From: Rhizaria sp. SCN 62-66
Lineage: Eukaryota; Rhizaria, unplaced
DNA length: 58,071 nt
NCBI GenBank assembly: GCA_001724265.1
Contig: MEDY01000397.1
Span: 1 to 58,071, forward strand
Reading direction: 5' to 3'
The notes beneath the pieces are model-generated. The model did no database searches, was not told the origin of the DNA, and was given only the letters and a program-made list of their open reading frames with translations. Made by a program: the position numbers and the translations under genes. Numbering within the stretch: the first letter of the stretch is position 1; each line of letters opens with the position of its first letter. Positions 36,587 to 50,710 of the stretch are shown here, in pieces.

Positions 36587-37242
36587 AAGCAACAACTCAG
36601 CTCTCGACAACAACTGCGTTTCTTTACTCAGTGTATGTACGCGTTTGAATGACACTCTATTCGATCACGCGACTGTCAATCGTCGTCAGTGCGACAAATA
36701 CGTCCCCGCATTTTGCATTTTGCTAGCCCCAGTGTATCCCGTGACAATTTCTCGTGGCAACAGCGCTTTCGCTTCGCTTTGCAGCTGTTTCCTTGCTACT
36801 TTAAAAATATTTAACTATCATCGTTGATACCTAATATGATCTCATGAGAACTAAAAGATTAGTAATTTTATTGAATACATTGAATTATACGTAAAAACCT
36901 TGTTTCAGCTCCGTAATTGTTCTTATTCCCCGCATATCACTTAAAATATTATTGTCTTTAACAGCTGAGAGCCGTTGCTGTGTGTAGACGGACTCAGAAA
37001 AACGCACGAGAAGTTCAAACGACAATCATGATTACCGGCATGCGCCAATGCCTATATGCAATGATACAGTGTTAATAATACTGCATGTGTATTAATGTGT
37101 TTGTTATCTAAATTGTATTGTTATTAACGGACATATCACCCTATTTCTATCCATTCTTGCACTCGCTCCCTACCACAGCTTTCCTCTTCCTCGCGCACCA
37201 ATATCCTCGAGCCCTTCGTTACTCTCCTCAACGCCAGCGCTA
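36587..37242. other. Spacer, nothing recognised
   Basis: AT-rich spacer between two plus-strand genes. No ORF, repeat or RNA structure stands out. The last 90 bases turn C-rich ahead of the next start. Confidence 0.5.
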
Positions 37243-40007
<2,765 letters not shown>

Positions 40008-40279
40008 GTTTTAAGCGAGAATCAAACAATTAAGCATTCTGCTGATGCGATGAAAAGAGTGAAATGTGACAAGTACCAGTGACAAGTGAAAGCAACAAAA
40101 ATTATCTTTATTATAATGACATGGCCATTTTTCCTATTTAAATTATAAAATCCAATAAGTTTGCACAGATCTATCTAAATAAACCCTCAAACGATTGGTT
40201 CATCAACAAGGTCAAAGCTGCAGCGGCTACAAGGGCTGATTAGAACTTTAAGTACCGGTGGGTCATGTGTGTCACCTGT

Positions 40280-41650
40280 TCACTGCTTAGGGAACGCAAA
40301 CTGGCCATTGGGGCCCTGGTTTTGAGGCACAAGTCCCGTCGCCGCACGAACACGCGCAATCACTTCCGCCGCACTCTCCTTATTCTTGCTGTTGTTATGA
40401 CCCACAGTCACCTCAGCACTGGTCGCCGTGCTCTTAGAAGCCTTCTCGTTATTCTTAGCCTTAGACTGAGCCTTAGACGGACTCTTGTCACTGCTGTTGT
40501 TGTTGTTAGTGACAACGGTGATGACACCGTCTTCGTCCTCCTTGCCGCAGTCATCAGCGTTCTCATCGTCGAGGTTGTTGTCGTTGGCGCTGTCATCGTC
40601 GCTGTCGTCATCTTTGTTAGTTGAGCTGAACAACAGAGCCTTCAGCCGGTCCTCAACCTCTGCCGCACTGGGGGCACCGTGAGAGGCGACTAGACTTAAG
40701 TACGGGTCGTTTTCAAACGAAGCAATCAAGTCCGCGTTGATCGCCTCATCATCATCATCGTCTTCGTCTTCGTTGTCGTTGTTGTTGTTGCTGCTGTTTG
40801 AGTGTGACTTGATTGGCTTGTTGTTCATCGCGCGCGCCATAGCGAGAGGCAGTGCGATCGAACGAGCAGCATTGCCACTCTGGTTACTGCCGAAAACAAC
40901 TCCATTGTTGTCCTCGTCCTCATCACCGTCGTCACCATCATCAGCGTTGTTGTTGTTGTCGGCGTCGAAGTCAGTCACGAAAACCTTCTTCCTCTGTTGC
41001 CTCTGCTGCTGCTTCTTACCAGCAGCCTTACCCTGTCCCATCTGCTGTTGCTGTTGCTTCTGGAGCTCTTGCTGCAACACACCGAGCGAAAGCGTCATTT
41101 GCAGTACGCTGCCACCCTGTGCAATCCTCGCTTGCGCATCCGCCTTCGTAAGCTCAAACCCATCTTCTGAGTTCTCCGCCATAGCCTGCTACTGCAGCTG
41201 TCCCATCCCCGCACTAGTAGAAGGATTACTACTGCTGTTGAGCTGGGGCATGAATGCGCTGAGACGCGAAAGGAGGTCAGATGGGGGTGCAACACGGCTC
41301 GTGAGACCAGTTGACGACGCTGGAGCAGCGCGAAAAGCCAATTCCGCTGCAGAAACCTCTGCTTCTGCGGAAGCTGTCGCGGGCACAGGCTCGCAGGCAT
41401 CGTCGTCGTCACTGTCGCTGTCACCGCTGTCGCTCTCGCTGTCTGCGTTTGCGTTTGAGGTGAAAGCGCCAGCACGGGGGTAGAGCTTCTTCAGCAGCTC
41501 GAGAGGAAACGCCGAGGGGTCGCCGAGCGCAGCGGCGGCGGAAGGTGCGGCGGGGACCGCGGGGGCAGAGCTAGCGGCGTCAGAGTCGCTGTCATCATGG
41601 GTGTCGCGGGCAGTGTGGACGTCAGAGCGACGCTTGGTGCGCTGGCTCAT
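40280..41650 (-). CDS. NOPCHAP1-like (DUF4598) acidic protein with recoded TAG
   Basis: 456 aa, ATG 41650 to TGA 40280, single exon. Two separated motifs match the NOPCHAP1/DUF4598 family, whose human member helps assemble box C/D snoRNP proteins: DLLSRLSAFMPQLNSSS before and SVLQMTLSLGVLQQELQKQQ after the TAG at 41191-41189. That the family core spans the TAG supports reading it as Gln (context GMGQLQ-Q-QAMAEN). The rest is strongly acidic with Asn, Gln and Lys runs (KKQQQRQQRKK; DEDEDDDDDE). An alternative start at ATG 41182, just past the TAG, would lose half of the domain. Nuclear location and snoRNP role are inferred from the family. The 272 bp spacer downstream (40008-40279) holds nothing notable. 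Confidence 0.6.
41189..41191 (-). other. In-frame TAG read as Gln
   Basis: Minus strand CTG CAG TAG CAG GCT ATG. The two halves of the conserved family core lie on either side. Confidence 0.88.
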
Positions 41651-42387
41651 CTCGCGGAAAACGGCGGGTGTCGCGCGGTATAAACACGCTTGACAGCTTG
41701 TCTTGCAGAAGGTGTGAAAGTTAAACTATATAGTAGAGAATAAGATGGATGTTTTAGTTTTAAAGTTGGAAAGTGAGAATCGAAGGCGTGGGAAGGCTTT
41801 TGCGGTACGGTGTGCGAGCTGCCGAGTTGTCAACCGCTGTGGGCCAACAGTCAAAAACGAAGCGACAAAAGACATAGCTGGGGCGCGACAAGAGACCGAG
41901 ATGGAAGACTCTCGAAAATATAACAATATAACTGCGAGTATTTGTATACTATTTTTAATTTCAAATGTGGCGTTGATGATCACATGGCCGAGTTCTACCC
42001 CAATTTTCAAACGCTCTCGAGCACCGGAAGGAGACCGCCTCGCCTGCGCCTTCGCAAGCCTCTTTCACTCAATATATGTACCTCAACACGCACGTGTAGC
42101 GACAGTGTCTCACTCAATGATCTAGTGTGTCCTTTATTCTCTACTTCTGTTGCTCGTTTCTTTTCAGACCCTTGCCACCCTCCTCTGAGGTACTAAACCA
42201 AAGGAGCCCGCTCCAATCTCGCGCCTCGTCCGGTAACAGCCGCCGCCGTCGCCGCCGCCTGCCTGCACAGCACAACAACGCCGCACGCCAACGCCGGTGC
42301 TGTGGCTTGCCGTGTGACTCTTAACAACGAGCTCGCAGCACTCAACGACTTCTACAGTCGAACTCTTAACGATCGTTAACTGGAGCA
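41651..42387. promoter_or_regulatory. Divergent intergenic region, NOPCHAP1-like / surface protein
   Basis: Start codons of the two divergent genes are 737 bp apart. The first part is AT-rich; 42190-42330 is GC/CA-rich and probably 5' UTR of the plus-strand gene. No gene or defined promoter motif is supported. Confidence 0.4.
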
Positions 42388-43596
42388 ATGTCGTCGTGGT
42401 CGTCGTCTTCAACCACCACACAGCGCCGTTGTCGCCGGCGCTCTTTGCTCGCGTCTTGCTGCGCCCTCGCCGCTTTTGCGCTTGCTTTTGCCCCCGCGCC
42501 GGCCTCCGCTGTGTCGTCCCTGGGCCTCTCCGAGCGCAACTATGCCATCGTGACTCAAACTGTGCTTTTCGAACGCGTGACTCCGCTGTCGCAGGAAGAG
42601 TTCGGCGCCGCCGCCCGCGCGTACTGCAACGCGATGACGCCACAGCTCTGTGCTACTGCGGTTGTTTTGCGCACTGCACAGTACAACGCTCTGCCGAATA
42701 TCACGACAAGCGCTTATTCAACGGGGAAGCATATCGGATACGGTGATGGCACTTTCGCTCTCCTCTCGCCTCCTGACGACATCGCAGCTAATACCGCCGC
42801 CGCTGCTGCTGCCAACAGTGAAGGTGGTGATGTGAAGCTGACTGGGGATGAGGCGGCGGCTGCGCTGGCTATCGCTGCCAAGGCCGAGGCCGCTGCCGCC
42901 GCGGTGAGGGCCGCGGTTGCTGCAGGAGAGCTCACAAAGACTGGGTATAAACTCTCAGACCTGCTGACAACGCGCTGGGACGCCCCCGTGATGCGTCTTA
43001 CTTCCCTCTTCCGCAACACTCGCAATGTTAACAACAATAACAACAATTACCAGCAGCAAAGCTCTGGCTCTGGCTCTGGCTCCGACTCTGATGACGAGAG
43101 TGTTGTTAGTGCACTTAAGCTGCAAACGCGGCCGCTCGCAACGACTGCGATGACTTTCGGCAAGTATTTGACTGTCAACTTCGCTGTTTTCCCTCCCGAC
43201 GGCCCTTCCCCGTGGCAAGTCGCCACCCGCGTCAGCTACATCCAAACCTGGATCAACGTCAACATTGCTCTGTTGTACGGAGTCCCCTCAGTGAACCAAA
43301 CCGCGACCCCTGCCGTCGGCTACTACCCCAAGCACTGCTCCAACGGCGTCACCGACGACAATGAAACCGATGTTGACTGCGGCGGCTCCGAGCTCGTCGG
43401 CTGTGTCCGCTGCGTCGGCGGCCAGAAGTGCATCGAAGGGACGGACTGTGAGTCGCTCTCGTGCACCTCGGGTGTCTGCGATGCCGCCGCGAAGGTGATC
43501 ATCCTCGCGTCCAGTGCTCCGGCGCTTGCGGTGAGCAGTGTGGCGCTGGTGTCGACCCTCGTGGTTGCCGCTATGGCGCTTTGGGCCGGGTTTTGA
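42388..43596 (+). CDS. Secreted or surface-anchored protein with Cys-rich C-terminal module
   Basis: 402 aa, single exon, ATG 42388 to TGA 43594. After a basic start comes a signal peptide (SLLASCCALAAFALAFAPAP, cleavage near ASA). The ectodomain includes an Ala-rich helix, Asn/Ser/Gly repeats and several potential N-glycosylation sites (NITT, NQTA, NETD). Near the C-terminus lies an eight-Cys module: CSNGVTDDNETDVDCGG, C-x2-C, GGQKCIEGTDCESLSCTSGVC. Modules with ETDVDCGG occur in surface proteins of several protists and bacteria. The final hydrophobic stretch (LAVSSVALVSTLVVAAMALW-AGF) has almost no cytosolic tail, which fits a GPI-anchor signal, though a transmembrane anchor is possible. 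Function unknown. Confidence 0.78.
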   Translation: MSSWSSSSTTTQRRCRRRSLLASCCALAAFALAFAPAPASAVSSLGLSERNYAIVTQTVLFERVTPLSQEEFGAAARAYCNAMTPQLCATAVVLRTAQYNALPNITTSAYSTGKHIGYGDGTFALLSPPDDIAANTAAAAAANSEGGDVKLTGDEAAAALAIAAKAEAAAAAVRAAVAAGELTKTGYKLSDLLTTRWDAPVMRLTSLFRNTRNVNNNNNNYQQQSSGSGSGSDSDDESVVSALKLQTRPLATTAMTFGKYLTVNFAVFPPDGPSPWQVATRVSYIQTWINVNIALLYGVPSVNQTATPAVGYYPKHCSNGVTDDNETDVDCGGSELVGCVRCVGGQKCIEGTDCESLSCTSGVCDAAAKVIILASSAPALAVSSVALVSTLVVAAMALWAGF

Positions 43597-44566
43597 GTGC
43601 GAAATCGACCTGTCTCTGTGAATATAATGGTATAGATAGTCTCCATGCGATGAAATCATGGTGTTTTAGTATTTTAGGAAATGAACCATAGGGAACTGTA
43701 CTGTTTTAGTCGTTCGAAATGGCCTGATTTACGCCAATAAAACGTTATTTTAGATCTCACCACAAATCGCTTTCTGGTGAATGACTGCCTGCTCGCTGCT
43801 CACAGTCACGGGATCGGTCTGGCTCGTTGTAGACAGCGGGCTACAAGAGAATGATAGGGCGTTCTAAAAAGGGTAACGAGGCAGTATTTCGAGGGTCCCC
43901 GTGGACTATGATATCAAATCAGGGCTGTCAATGTTGTTGTGTATCCTGGGTTAATTGCCGTGCGCGAATGTTCGATGAAATAGGCTTCAAATGAATCATT
44001 TTTGCTTTGCATACGTCGTCGGAGCTTCGTCGTGCGGCTACCTCGCTCCTTACCACCGATATCACGCCACAGACGATCTCGAAATCATGAATCCTGATAG
44101 CATCGCAATCTTCACGAAGAGAACAATGCTGCGGTGTGCATCTCAATGCTATTTGTGTTTGGAAATGCGTCGGGATTGTGTTAGATTGCTGTCCGGACGC
44201 GATCCGGCCTTCGGATCGATCGTCGTCACTCCACTGCGCCAAAGCCCACAATCAACTCTATTGCCCTCCGAACCATCCGCTAACCACCCAAACTTGAGAT
44301 CTCTTGCTAGTCTTGTCCGTGTGCTTTCAATCAGTCGCGCCTTTTGTTTCTCTGTCTAACCTTTCTCTCTCTTTGTCTCACGAACGACTCTTGGACCGCT
44401 GTGTTTGCTGCTGCTGCTGCATTCTCCCTCGTATTCCTCCTTCCCCCTTGCACTCTCTGTCTCACTCGGTCCAGTCCGTTTCCTTTCCTCGTTTCTCTCC
44501 CCCTATTTATTCGTCCTCCCCTCCACCAAAACAACACTCTCTCTCTTGTTGTTGGCTCCCGTAACG
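43597..44566. other. Spacer with dispersed word, a hairpin, and a pyrimidine-rich leader
   Basis: Word copy GCTCACAGTCAC at 43798-43809. A perfect 7-bp hairpin CGATCCG-GCCTT-CGGATCG lies at 44200-44218. A plus ORF of 122 codons (43991-44359) has no recognisable features and is not called. From about 44340 to 44566 the strand is C/T-rich, the probable leader of the aminopeptidase gene. Confidence 0.4.
43798..43809. repeat. Dispersed word GCTCACAGTCAC, intergenic copy
   Basis: Identical to the copies at 20679 (spacer) and 33460 (coding); here outside any called gene. Confidence 0.6.
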
Positions 44567-47556
44567 ATGCTCTCCCGTACCGTTCTCTCCGCCACTGCCC
44601 GCGTCACTGCCACGGCTGCCGCCGCCGCTACCTCCGCGTTCGTTCTGCCTCTGCGCTGCGCCGCTCCCCGTTTCTCCACCACCACCTCAACTTCCCCCGT
44701 TCCTCCTGTGCCCACGGTCACCCGTGAATTCGTGCCTCTCCGCACCGCTGACCCGGCGCTTTTCCTCTCTGGCACCACGCCTGCCGCCCGCGCCGCCGCT
44801 GCTGCTGCTGCCAACTAGTCGTTCGACTCACTCATGTCGTCTGCGGCTCCCAAGGTACATATCCACTCTATATATATTTTCTCACTAGCCATCTAAACCC
44901 AGTTTTATTCCCAAAGACGCACATATACCCCTCAAAATTACTCAATCAATCAATCCAATTGACCCATGCGTTCTTCATATTTATTTTTAGGGCACTCATG
45001 CCCCCGGCATCGCGAACCCGACCGCGGCGGTCGCCGAGCGCAAGGCGGCCCGCCCTTCTTCGATGGAGAAGCTCACGGTCTCCGCCCCCATCGCCTCGAC
45101 CACCGCCGTCGACGGCGCCAAGGTGACCGTGAGCGGCGCGACGATGAAGGTCGCGCTGAGTGACGCCCCCTGCGCGGCCGCCACGGCCAGCGTCGTCTTC
45201 GTCACCGAGGCGCAGTTCGCGGCCCTCGACGCGTCGGTCAAGTCCGTCCTCGCGCTCCAGGAGTTCAAGGCCGCGGCCAAGACCGTCGCCGTTGCCCCCG
45301 GCGCCACCCCCGAGGCCTTCACGGTGTACGCGGGCCTCGGCTCCGTTATCGACGGTGTCTCCACCTCCGCCACTGCCTACCTCACCCTCACGACGCTCCG
45401 CAACTCGCTCTTCGCGGCCGTCACCAAGGCCAAGACCCTCAAGGCGACGGCGGTGACCGTGGCTCTCCCGGCCGTCCCCGTCTCGGCCGCCGACAACGTC
45501 CCCACCGGCTTCGGCTGCGGCGTCAAGCCCGTCTCTCCCGCTTCAGCCGAGGACGCCGCCGCCGCTGTCGTGCCCGTCGGCACCCCCGCCACGCCCGCGT
45601 CCGTCGAGGACATCCTCGACGCGGCGGTCCGCATGGTCGTCACGGCCAACTGGAAGTGGGACAAGTACTGGAAGGCCGAGTCTTCCCAGGTACGCATCCC
45701 TTGCTTTTATCTAAAATCAATATGCTTCAATGTCATTTCCCATTAACTACTAATATTTAAAGGTTTAGTTGGCCAACAGCGAGGATTATCTAGCCGTAAA
45801 GCCAGCCAACCAACCCATCGGCAAAGGCTTGTCTGCTAAATGCAACTGTTTCATTCTCATAAGTGCATATCTCATCTAAATATCTCCGTTTCTGACACTT
45901 TTTCATGCTCTTATAAACTCTAGGCTAAGAACCCTGCTCTGGAGATCGTCAACATCTCTGTCGACACCGCCGCCGCCGCGTCCCCTTTCTCCGGCGTCTC
46001 GACCGCTGCCAAGGCTTCCTCCTTCGCTGCTTCCGTCGCCGTCGCCGAGTCTCTGCTGCTGGCCCGCGAGTTCGGCAACGAGCGCGCTGACGTTCTCACT
46101 CCGGCCGCTGCCGAGGAGCTTGCCCGCTCTCTCGTCGCTTCCCACAGCGATGTCATGAAGATCCGCGTCCTCCAGGTGCCGGAGCTGCTCGCCAATGGCT
46201 TCAACCTTATCACGGCGGTGGGCCAGTGCGCTGTGGTGCCCCCTCGTATCATCGCGATCGAGTACGACAACACGGCCGCCGCCGAGGGCGCTCTCAAGAA
46301 CCAGGTACGTCCTCTCTTCATGTTATACCTTAATAATCGCCGATAGCATGAAAGCTAGACTCTAATGTCTATTTTCTGTTTGTATATGTGTGTGTTTAAT
46401 GTTTATTTGTGTCTGTGTTTATTTTGTGCTTCAAATCTCACTTTCTGTGTCTGTATTCCTGTTTTCTTACGCTTAGGAGTTCCTTGCGCTGGTTGGCAAG
46501 GGTCTCTGCTACGACACCGGAGGTCTCAACCTCAAGCCCACGGGCTCGATGGAGACCATGTACATGGACAAGTGCGGGGCTGCTGCTGTTTTCGGCACTA
46601 TGCGTGCGCTTGCGACTGTGCGCCCTGCTACTAAGGTCGTCGGTATCCTCGCTATGGCGGAGAATGCGATTGGCGCTAAGGCGTACAAGCCTTACGCCGT
46701 CATCGACTCCCACGCCGGCTCCGTCCAGGTACGTCTATCATGCCGTAGCAAAGCGATCTACAACACCCATGTGTCTCTAAATGTCATTTTATGCAACTTG
46801 TTGCGCAAATCTGAAGGGGGAAAAAACTCATTTTATGTTTTCTTTTGCGTCCTTTTCGCTTTTTATAGGTCGGCAACACCGATGCCGAAGGCCGCCTGTG
46901 CCTTGCCGACGCGCTCACCTTCGTGCAGAACGAGTACAAGCCGACCCACGTCGTCGACATCGCGACGCTGACCGGCGCGTGCATGATTGCCCTCGGTGAG
47001 CACTGTGCCGGTCTCTTCAGCAACAGCGACCCTCTCGCCCAGTCTCTGGCCAAGGCCGGTGGCAAGCACTGCGAGCGTCTCTGGCGTCTCCCGCTGTTCC
47101 CGGAGCACACCGAGGAGATCGTTGGCGAGGACGCTGATATTAACTCGACGGGCCGCTCCCGCTACGCTGGCGCCTCGACCGCCGCCGCGTTCCTCCAGCA
47201 CTACATCCAGGTACGCCTCGAATTCCCACCCATATACGCTCTTTTAAATGTAAATATTGCTCAATAGTGTGTATAATGCTGTTTTGTTGCATAGTGCTGG
47301 GTCTTTTCGCATTTCACTCACATCTTTGCCACTTTTGCTCTCTTTTCTTGCCCTCGCTGGCGCTTTTTGCTCTGCTTTGTTTCTTTTGTTGCTGCTTTGA
47401 CGGTGAGTACAGGGTGGCGTGCAGTGGGGCCACGTCGACATCGCTGGCCCTGCCACTGGCTCCGCCGTCCGTGGCTGCCTCCCCAAGAACGCCACTGGTT
47501 TCGGCATGCAGACGCTGTACCAGCTCACTCTCGATAAGGCGGCGGGCAAGCTTTAA
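44567..47556 (+). CDS. LAP: Leucine aminopeptidase (peptidase family M17), probable mitochondrial form
   Basis: Two-metal cytosol-type aminopeptidase releasing N-terminal residues. Six exons: 44567-44854, 44991-45689, 45924-46304, 46477-46728, 46869-47210 and 47413-47556, all phase 0, 701 aa. Donors are GTACAT, then GTACGC or GTACGT. The metal and catalytic residues are complete: K464 and D469 in GKGLCYDTGG, D487 in YMDKCGAA, and D545, E547 and R549 in NTDAEGRL. The N-terminus MLSRTVLSATARVTATAAAA looks like a mitochondrial presequence. TAG at 44816 (…AAAN-Q-SFDSLMSS) is read as Gln; a downstream ATG at 44834 in the same exon would give a form without presequence. Exons 2-3 form the variable N-domain. 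Stop TAA at the family's usual end. Confidence 0.94.
44816..44818 (+). other. In-frame TAG read as Gln, between presequence and mature enzyme
   Basis: Reads AAC TAG TCG TTC GAC TCA CTC ATG. The frame is maintained to a proper donor at 44855. Confidence 0.8.
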
Positions 47557-48503
47557 GGAGTAAGCCGCGAGTCACGTGCTACCCACCCGTGCCACCCACG
47601 GGTACGGGTGTGTGATGGAGGATGTGTGTTGCTTTTTTTGCGATGCTTGAGTGATGTGATGTAAAATTAGTGTAAGACACTGCTGCACATGTGTCTGCTT
47701 GCCTTTTTTGCGACATCTCGAGTATTGTGAAGTGAAACTAGTGAATGAACGACTTTTTAGTTTTGAAAATTGTGTAACAATAGAATAAAAACAAATATTA
47801 CCCAATGTAAGCCTTCTTCATCAAGCGTACGAGGAAGACTCGACACTTGGGCTGTTATTACTCGATTTCATTGAGATTACGATAGTATTTCGTTGTAAAT
47901 TAAAAGTATGCTTGTATTTTTCTGTTTTTTTATTTGAAAATACTAAAAATGCATCTGCATGCTTTAATATGTTTAAAAAATACTTGTAATGCAACTTTTA
48001 CAGTGTGCAAGAAGTTCAAATTTGAATTTTCAAAAGTATTGAACCACATGTGGTTAACATCTTTCTGTTTTTCAATAATCTAATTGGGAATTCCGATCTT
48101 AGTTCCAGCTGAAATTTGAAAGCAATGAAAAGAAGCAATCAGACAACAGTCTCCCAGATTTTACAACTTGAAAACAAGTCAGAAAAGCTCACAGGCGAGC
48201 TTGGTAGAGTATATGTGGGACATCGGCGAAGGATCTTCCAAACTAACGTGTGAAACGCACACAATATATAAAGATGCTATCATAGCTCAATTGTCTTCAT
48301 AGCTTCCGCCCTCGCGGAATCTGACCGCAGTGGTGAATTCGCTATATGTACAGTTAGACTGGATTCAAGGTGATATACACGTTTTCATTGTATTATTTGA
48401 ATATCTTACGTTCATTTGACTCATCTCTGGCCCTCACATACTTACTATTGTAACCCAAAAGTCTAGTTTCAACGCTGCATTGATGACTGTAATAAGTTAT
48501 TGA
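47557..48503. other. Convergent spacer; 3' hairpin, otherwise nothing
   Basis: Very AT-rich 3' flanks of two converging genes. A hairpin ACCCGTG-CCACC-CACGGGT at 47585-47603 lies 28 nt after the aminopeptidase stop. No gene seen. Confidence 0.5.
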
Positions 48504-49660
48504 TCAATCGTCAGCTGCGCCGCTGCTGCCATTCTCAAGTCCATCTCCCACACCGTCATACGCTTCCTCCGCCGTGTAGAAATACCTCTTGACATCCGGA
48601 GGCGTCATCCTCGCAAACCAGCCCAGCACAATCGCAGCCACAATGCCCATGGAACCCACGACCACTTGTAACCACGCAAGGTACTCATGCGCGCCTCCCA
48701 ACTGCGACGTCGTCGCCAACACGAGCCACTTCTCGAACCCCGTCGCCGGGAACACGGACGCGATGTTCACAGTCACGCTGTCTCCCTTTTTCAGCGGTGA
48801 CTGTGACACGGCGTAGAGCTTGCGGAACGAAGACATGGCACCGACACGTAGCCACTGGGACATGTGGGGGTCAGCGGGCACGGGAAGCGCGAAACCACCG
48901 GGACCAATGCTCGTTTCGTTCCGCGCGGTATTTGCAGGACGTTCCGAGTACTTAAGCTTGTCTGAGGGCCATGGCACTTCAGGGTTGTTAGCTGCGAAAT
49001 CGCCACTTTTGGCACCAGGCGCTGACACTGAAAAAGTGTCGTTGAAGAATGAGTTGGCGATCAAACCACAGGGGTAGAGCGTTTTGCCGTTCCAGCGCTC
49101 TAGCGGGGAGCACGACGCGATGTCCTGGGTGGAATCGCCGTGCAGCTGTTCGTCGCTACGGGACTGTGCGTACACACGGTAGTTTTGGTAGAAGCCGTCG
49201 AGGCGGTAGTACAGAAACACCGGTGGAGCCATGGCAGCCGGCGCTGTGATGGTGACTGTAACGCCGCACGAGCCGGCGGAGCTCGGCTGGCAGCTCTGAG
49301 GGGTGAGGTGGTCGTAACGGACGGCCTTCTCGACAACGAGAGTCGAGGCAACGACGAGAAGAGTGATTCCGGCAGCGAGGAAGAAGATTGAGAGCACGAG
49401 CAGCGAGATGACAACGCAGCGAGAGGAGCGGACAGGGTACCACGCGCCCAGAGATTGCTGGTCAAGACGGCTTTCTTTGTTGGGCTCGTTGGGCAAACGT
49501 TGCGGCGTCGCAGAGTTGTTGTTATTGTTATTGCTGTCGTCGTTGTTGTTGTCTGCGTTGTCAAAGAACTGGGAGTACTTGCCACCACGACGCGACGACG
49601 ACGACGACGAAGATGAAGACGACGCTGAGTCAGCGACGTTGCTGTTGCTGTTACTGCTCA

Positions 49661-49661
<1 letters not shown>
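48504..49661 (-). CDS. CDC50/LEM3 family (TMEM30) beta subunit of P4-ATPase lipid flippase
   Basis: Partner of P4-type ATPases needed for their ER exit and phospholipid flipping. 385 aa, single exon, ATG 49661 to TGA 48504. A low-complexity Ser/Asn cytosolic N-tail precedes TM1 (VVISLLVLSIFFLAAGITLL). The ectodomain has the family signatures YYRLDGFYQNYRVYAQSRSD and CSPLERWNGK...PCGLIANSFFNDTF, four conserved-type Cys, and ends before TM2 (LQVVVGSMGIVAAIVLGWFA). The short acidic C-tail is cytosolic. Length matches the family. The 5' UTR adjoining the ATG is a pure AAC repeat. Which P4-ATPase it serves is not visible here. Confidence 0.93.

Positions 49662-49694
<33 letters not shown>
49662..49694 (-). 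repeat. (AAC)n repeat directly abutting the CDC50 start codon
   Basis: About eleven AAC units on the minus strand run straight into the ATG at 49661, forming an unstructured CAA-rich leader. Confidence 0.8.
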
Positions 49695-50710
49695 CGCGCT
49701 TGCTGCAAGTCGTGCTTGAAGAAAGCGCTCTGAACTTGTGGTGACACGATGAGCAAGTGTTTGTCACTGCAGCAGATGGGGGATGAGCGCTGGCTCTGCT
49801 GTTCGTCGCCAGTGCTTAAGAATGCGCGGGGGCGCTGCAAGAGGATACAGGGAGTACGAAACACAGAGAGTGCACTGGAAGGCTCTGGAGGTGCAGAAAG
49901 GAAGAAGTGCGAAGCGAAAGGGTTGAGGAGGGCAGAGAAGGAACGAGTTCAGGACATAGAAGGATGCTTTGTGAGCTTTAAAAGAAAATACAAATAGAAA
50001 ACTGCGTAAAAATAGATAATCCCTCTGTAGTTTCAGATGCTGACGGAGATAGACAGGCCTAGCGCTGATTTTCTAAGGTCTCGAATCTGTCCCCTTTGCA
50101 CTTTCGTCGAAACGGGGACGCATTTTTGCGAACCATGGCAGAAGACCAACCGCTGAGCGACCCAGCCAAAATTCAAACTTTGCCAGGCTCAAAAGACTTT
50201 GCCCTGGGCCAACACTTCGCATGATTCGTATTTTGTGCAAATATAAGATACAAAGCGCTATTTTCTATTGTTTCATATATCATTTTTGCGTTAAGCTGAG
50301 TATAACGCTTGAAATACCTAGTTTTCACGGTGCTCCCCGTCTCCTCCCGCCCTCGTCCCCCTTTCCTTTGCAGCGTCGTTTCCCGCGCTTCCCCGCTCGG
50401 CTTTCGAGCTTTTTCCCCGGCCCTGCTCTGCCTCGTGCCGCGTCCTATTTCCTTTCACTCTCTGCGCCCCGTCTGTCTGCGCACACACCGCCCTGCGACC
50501 CCTGCAGCGGTCTCTTTCCCACTTCACTGCCCTAGGCTCCGGCTTTTGTATCTTCTCGCTTGCAACCACGTGTTGTCTCTGTCGCAGCACAGCCAAGACT
50601 TCTGCGTTGCGTTTCCGAGTACCCCAGCGCGTTTTTGACACCCTAGCCGTGTTTTTAACCGCTCCGCGAGCTCTTGTGCGCATATCCCGCTTCTTTTAAC
50701 GGATACCGAG
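49662..50710. promoter_or_regulatory. Divergent intergenic region, CDC50 / MYB
   Basis: Carries both promoters. 50330-50560 is strongly C/T-rich on the plus strand and is probably the MYB 5' leader. Open frames here have no protein character. No RNA gene is recognised. Confidence 0.45.

Noticed and set aside
43991-44359. 122-codon ORF upstream of LAP
   Set aside because: Open on both strands, no recognisable protein feature, runs into the C/T-rich leader.
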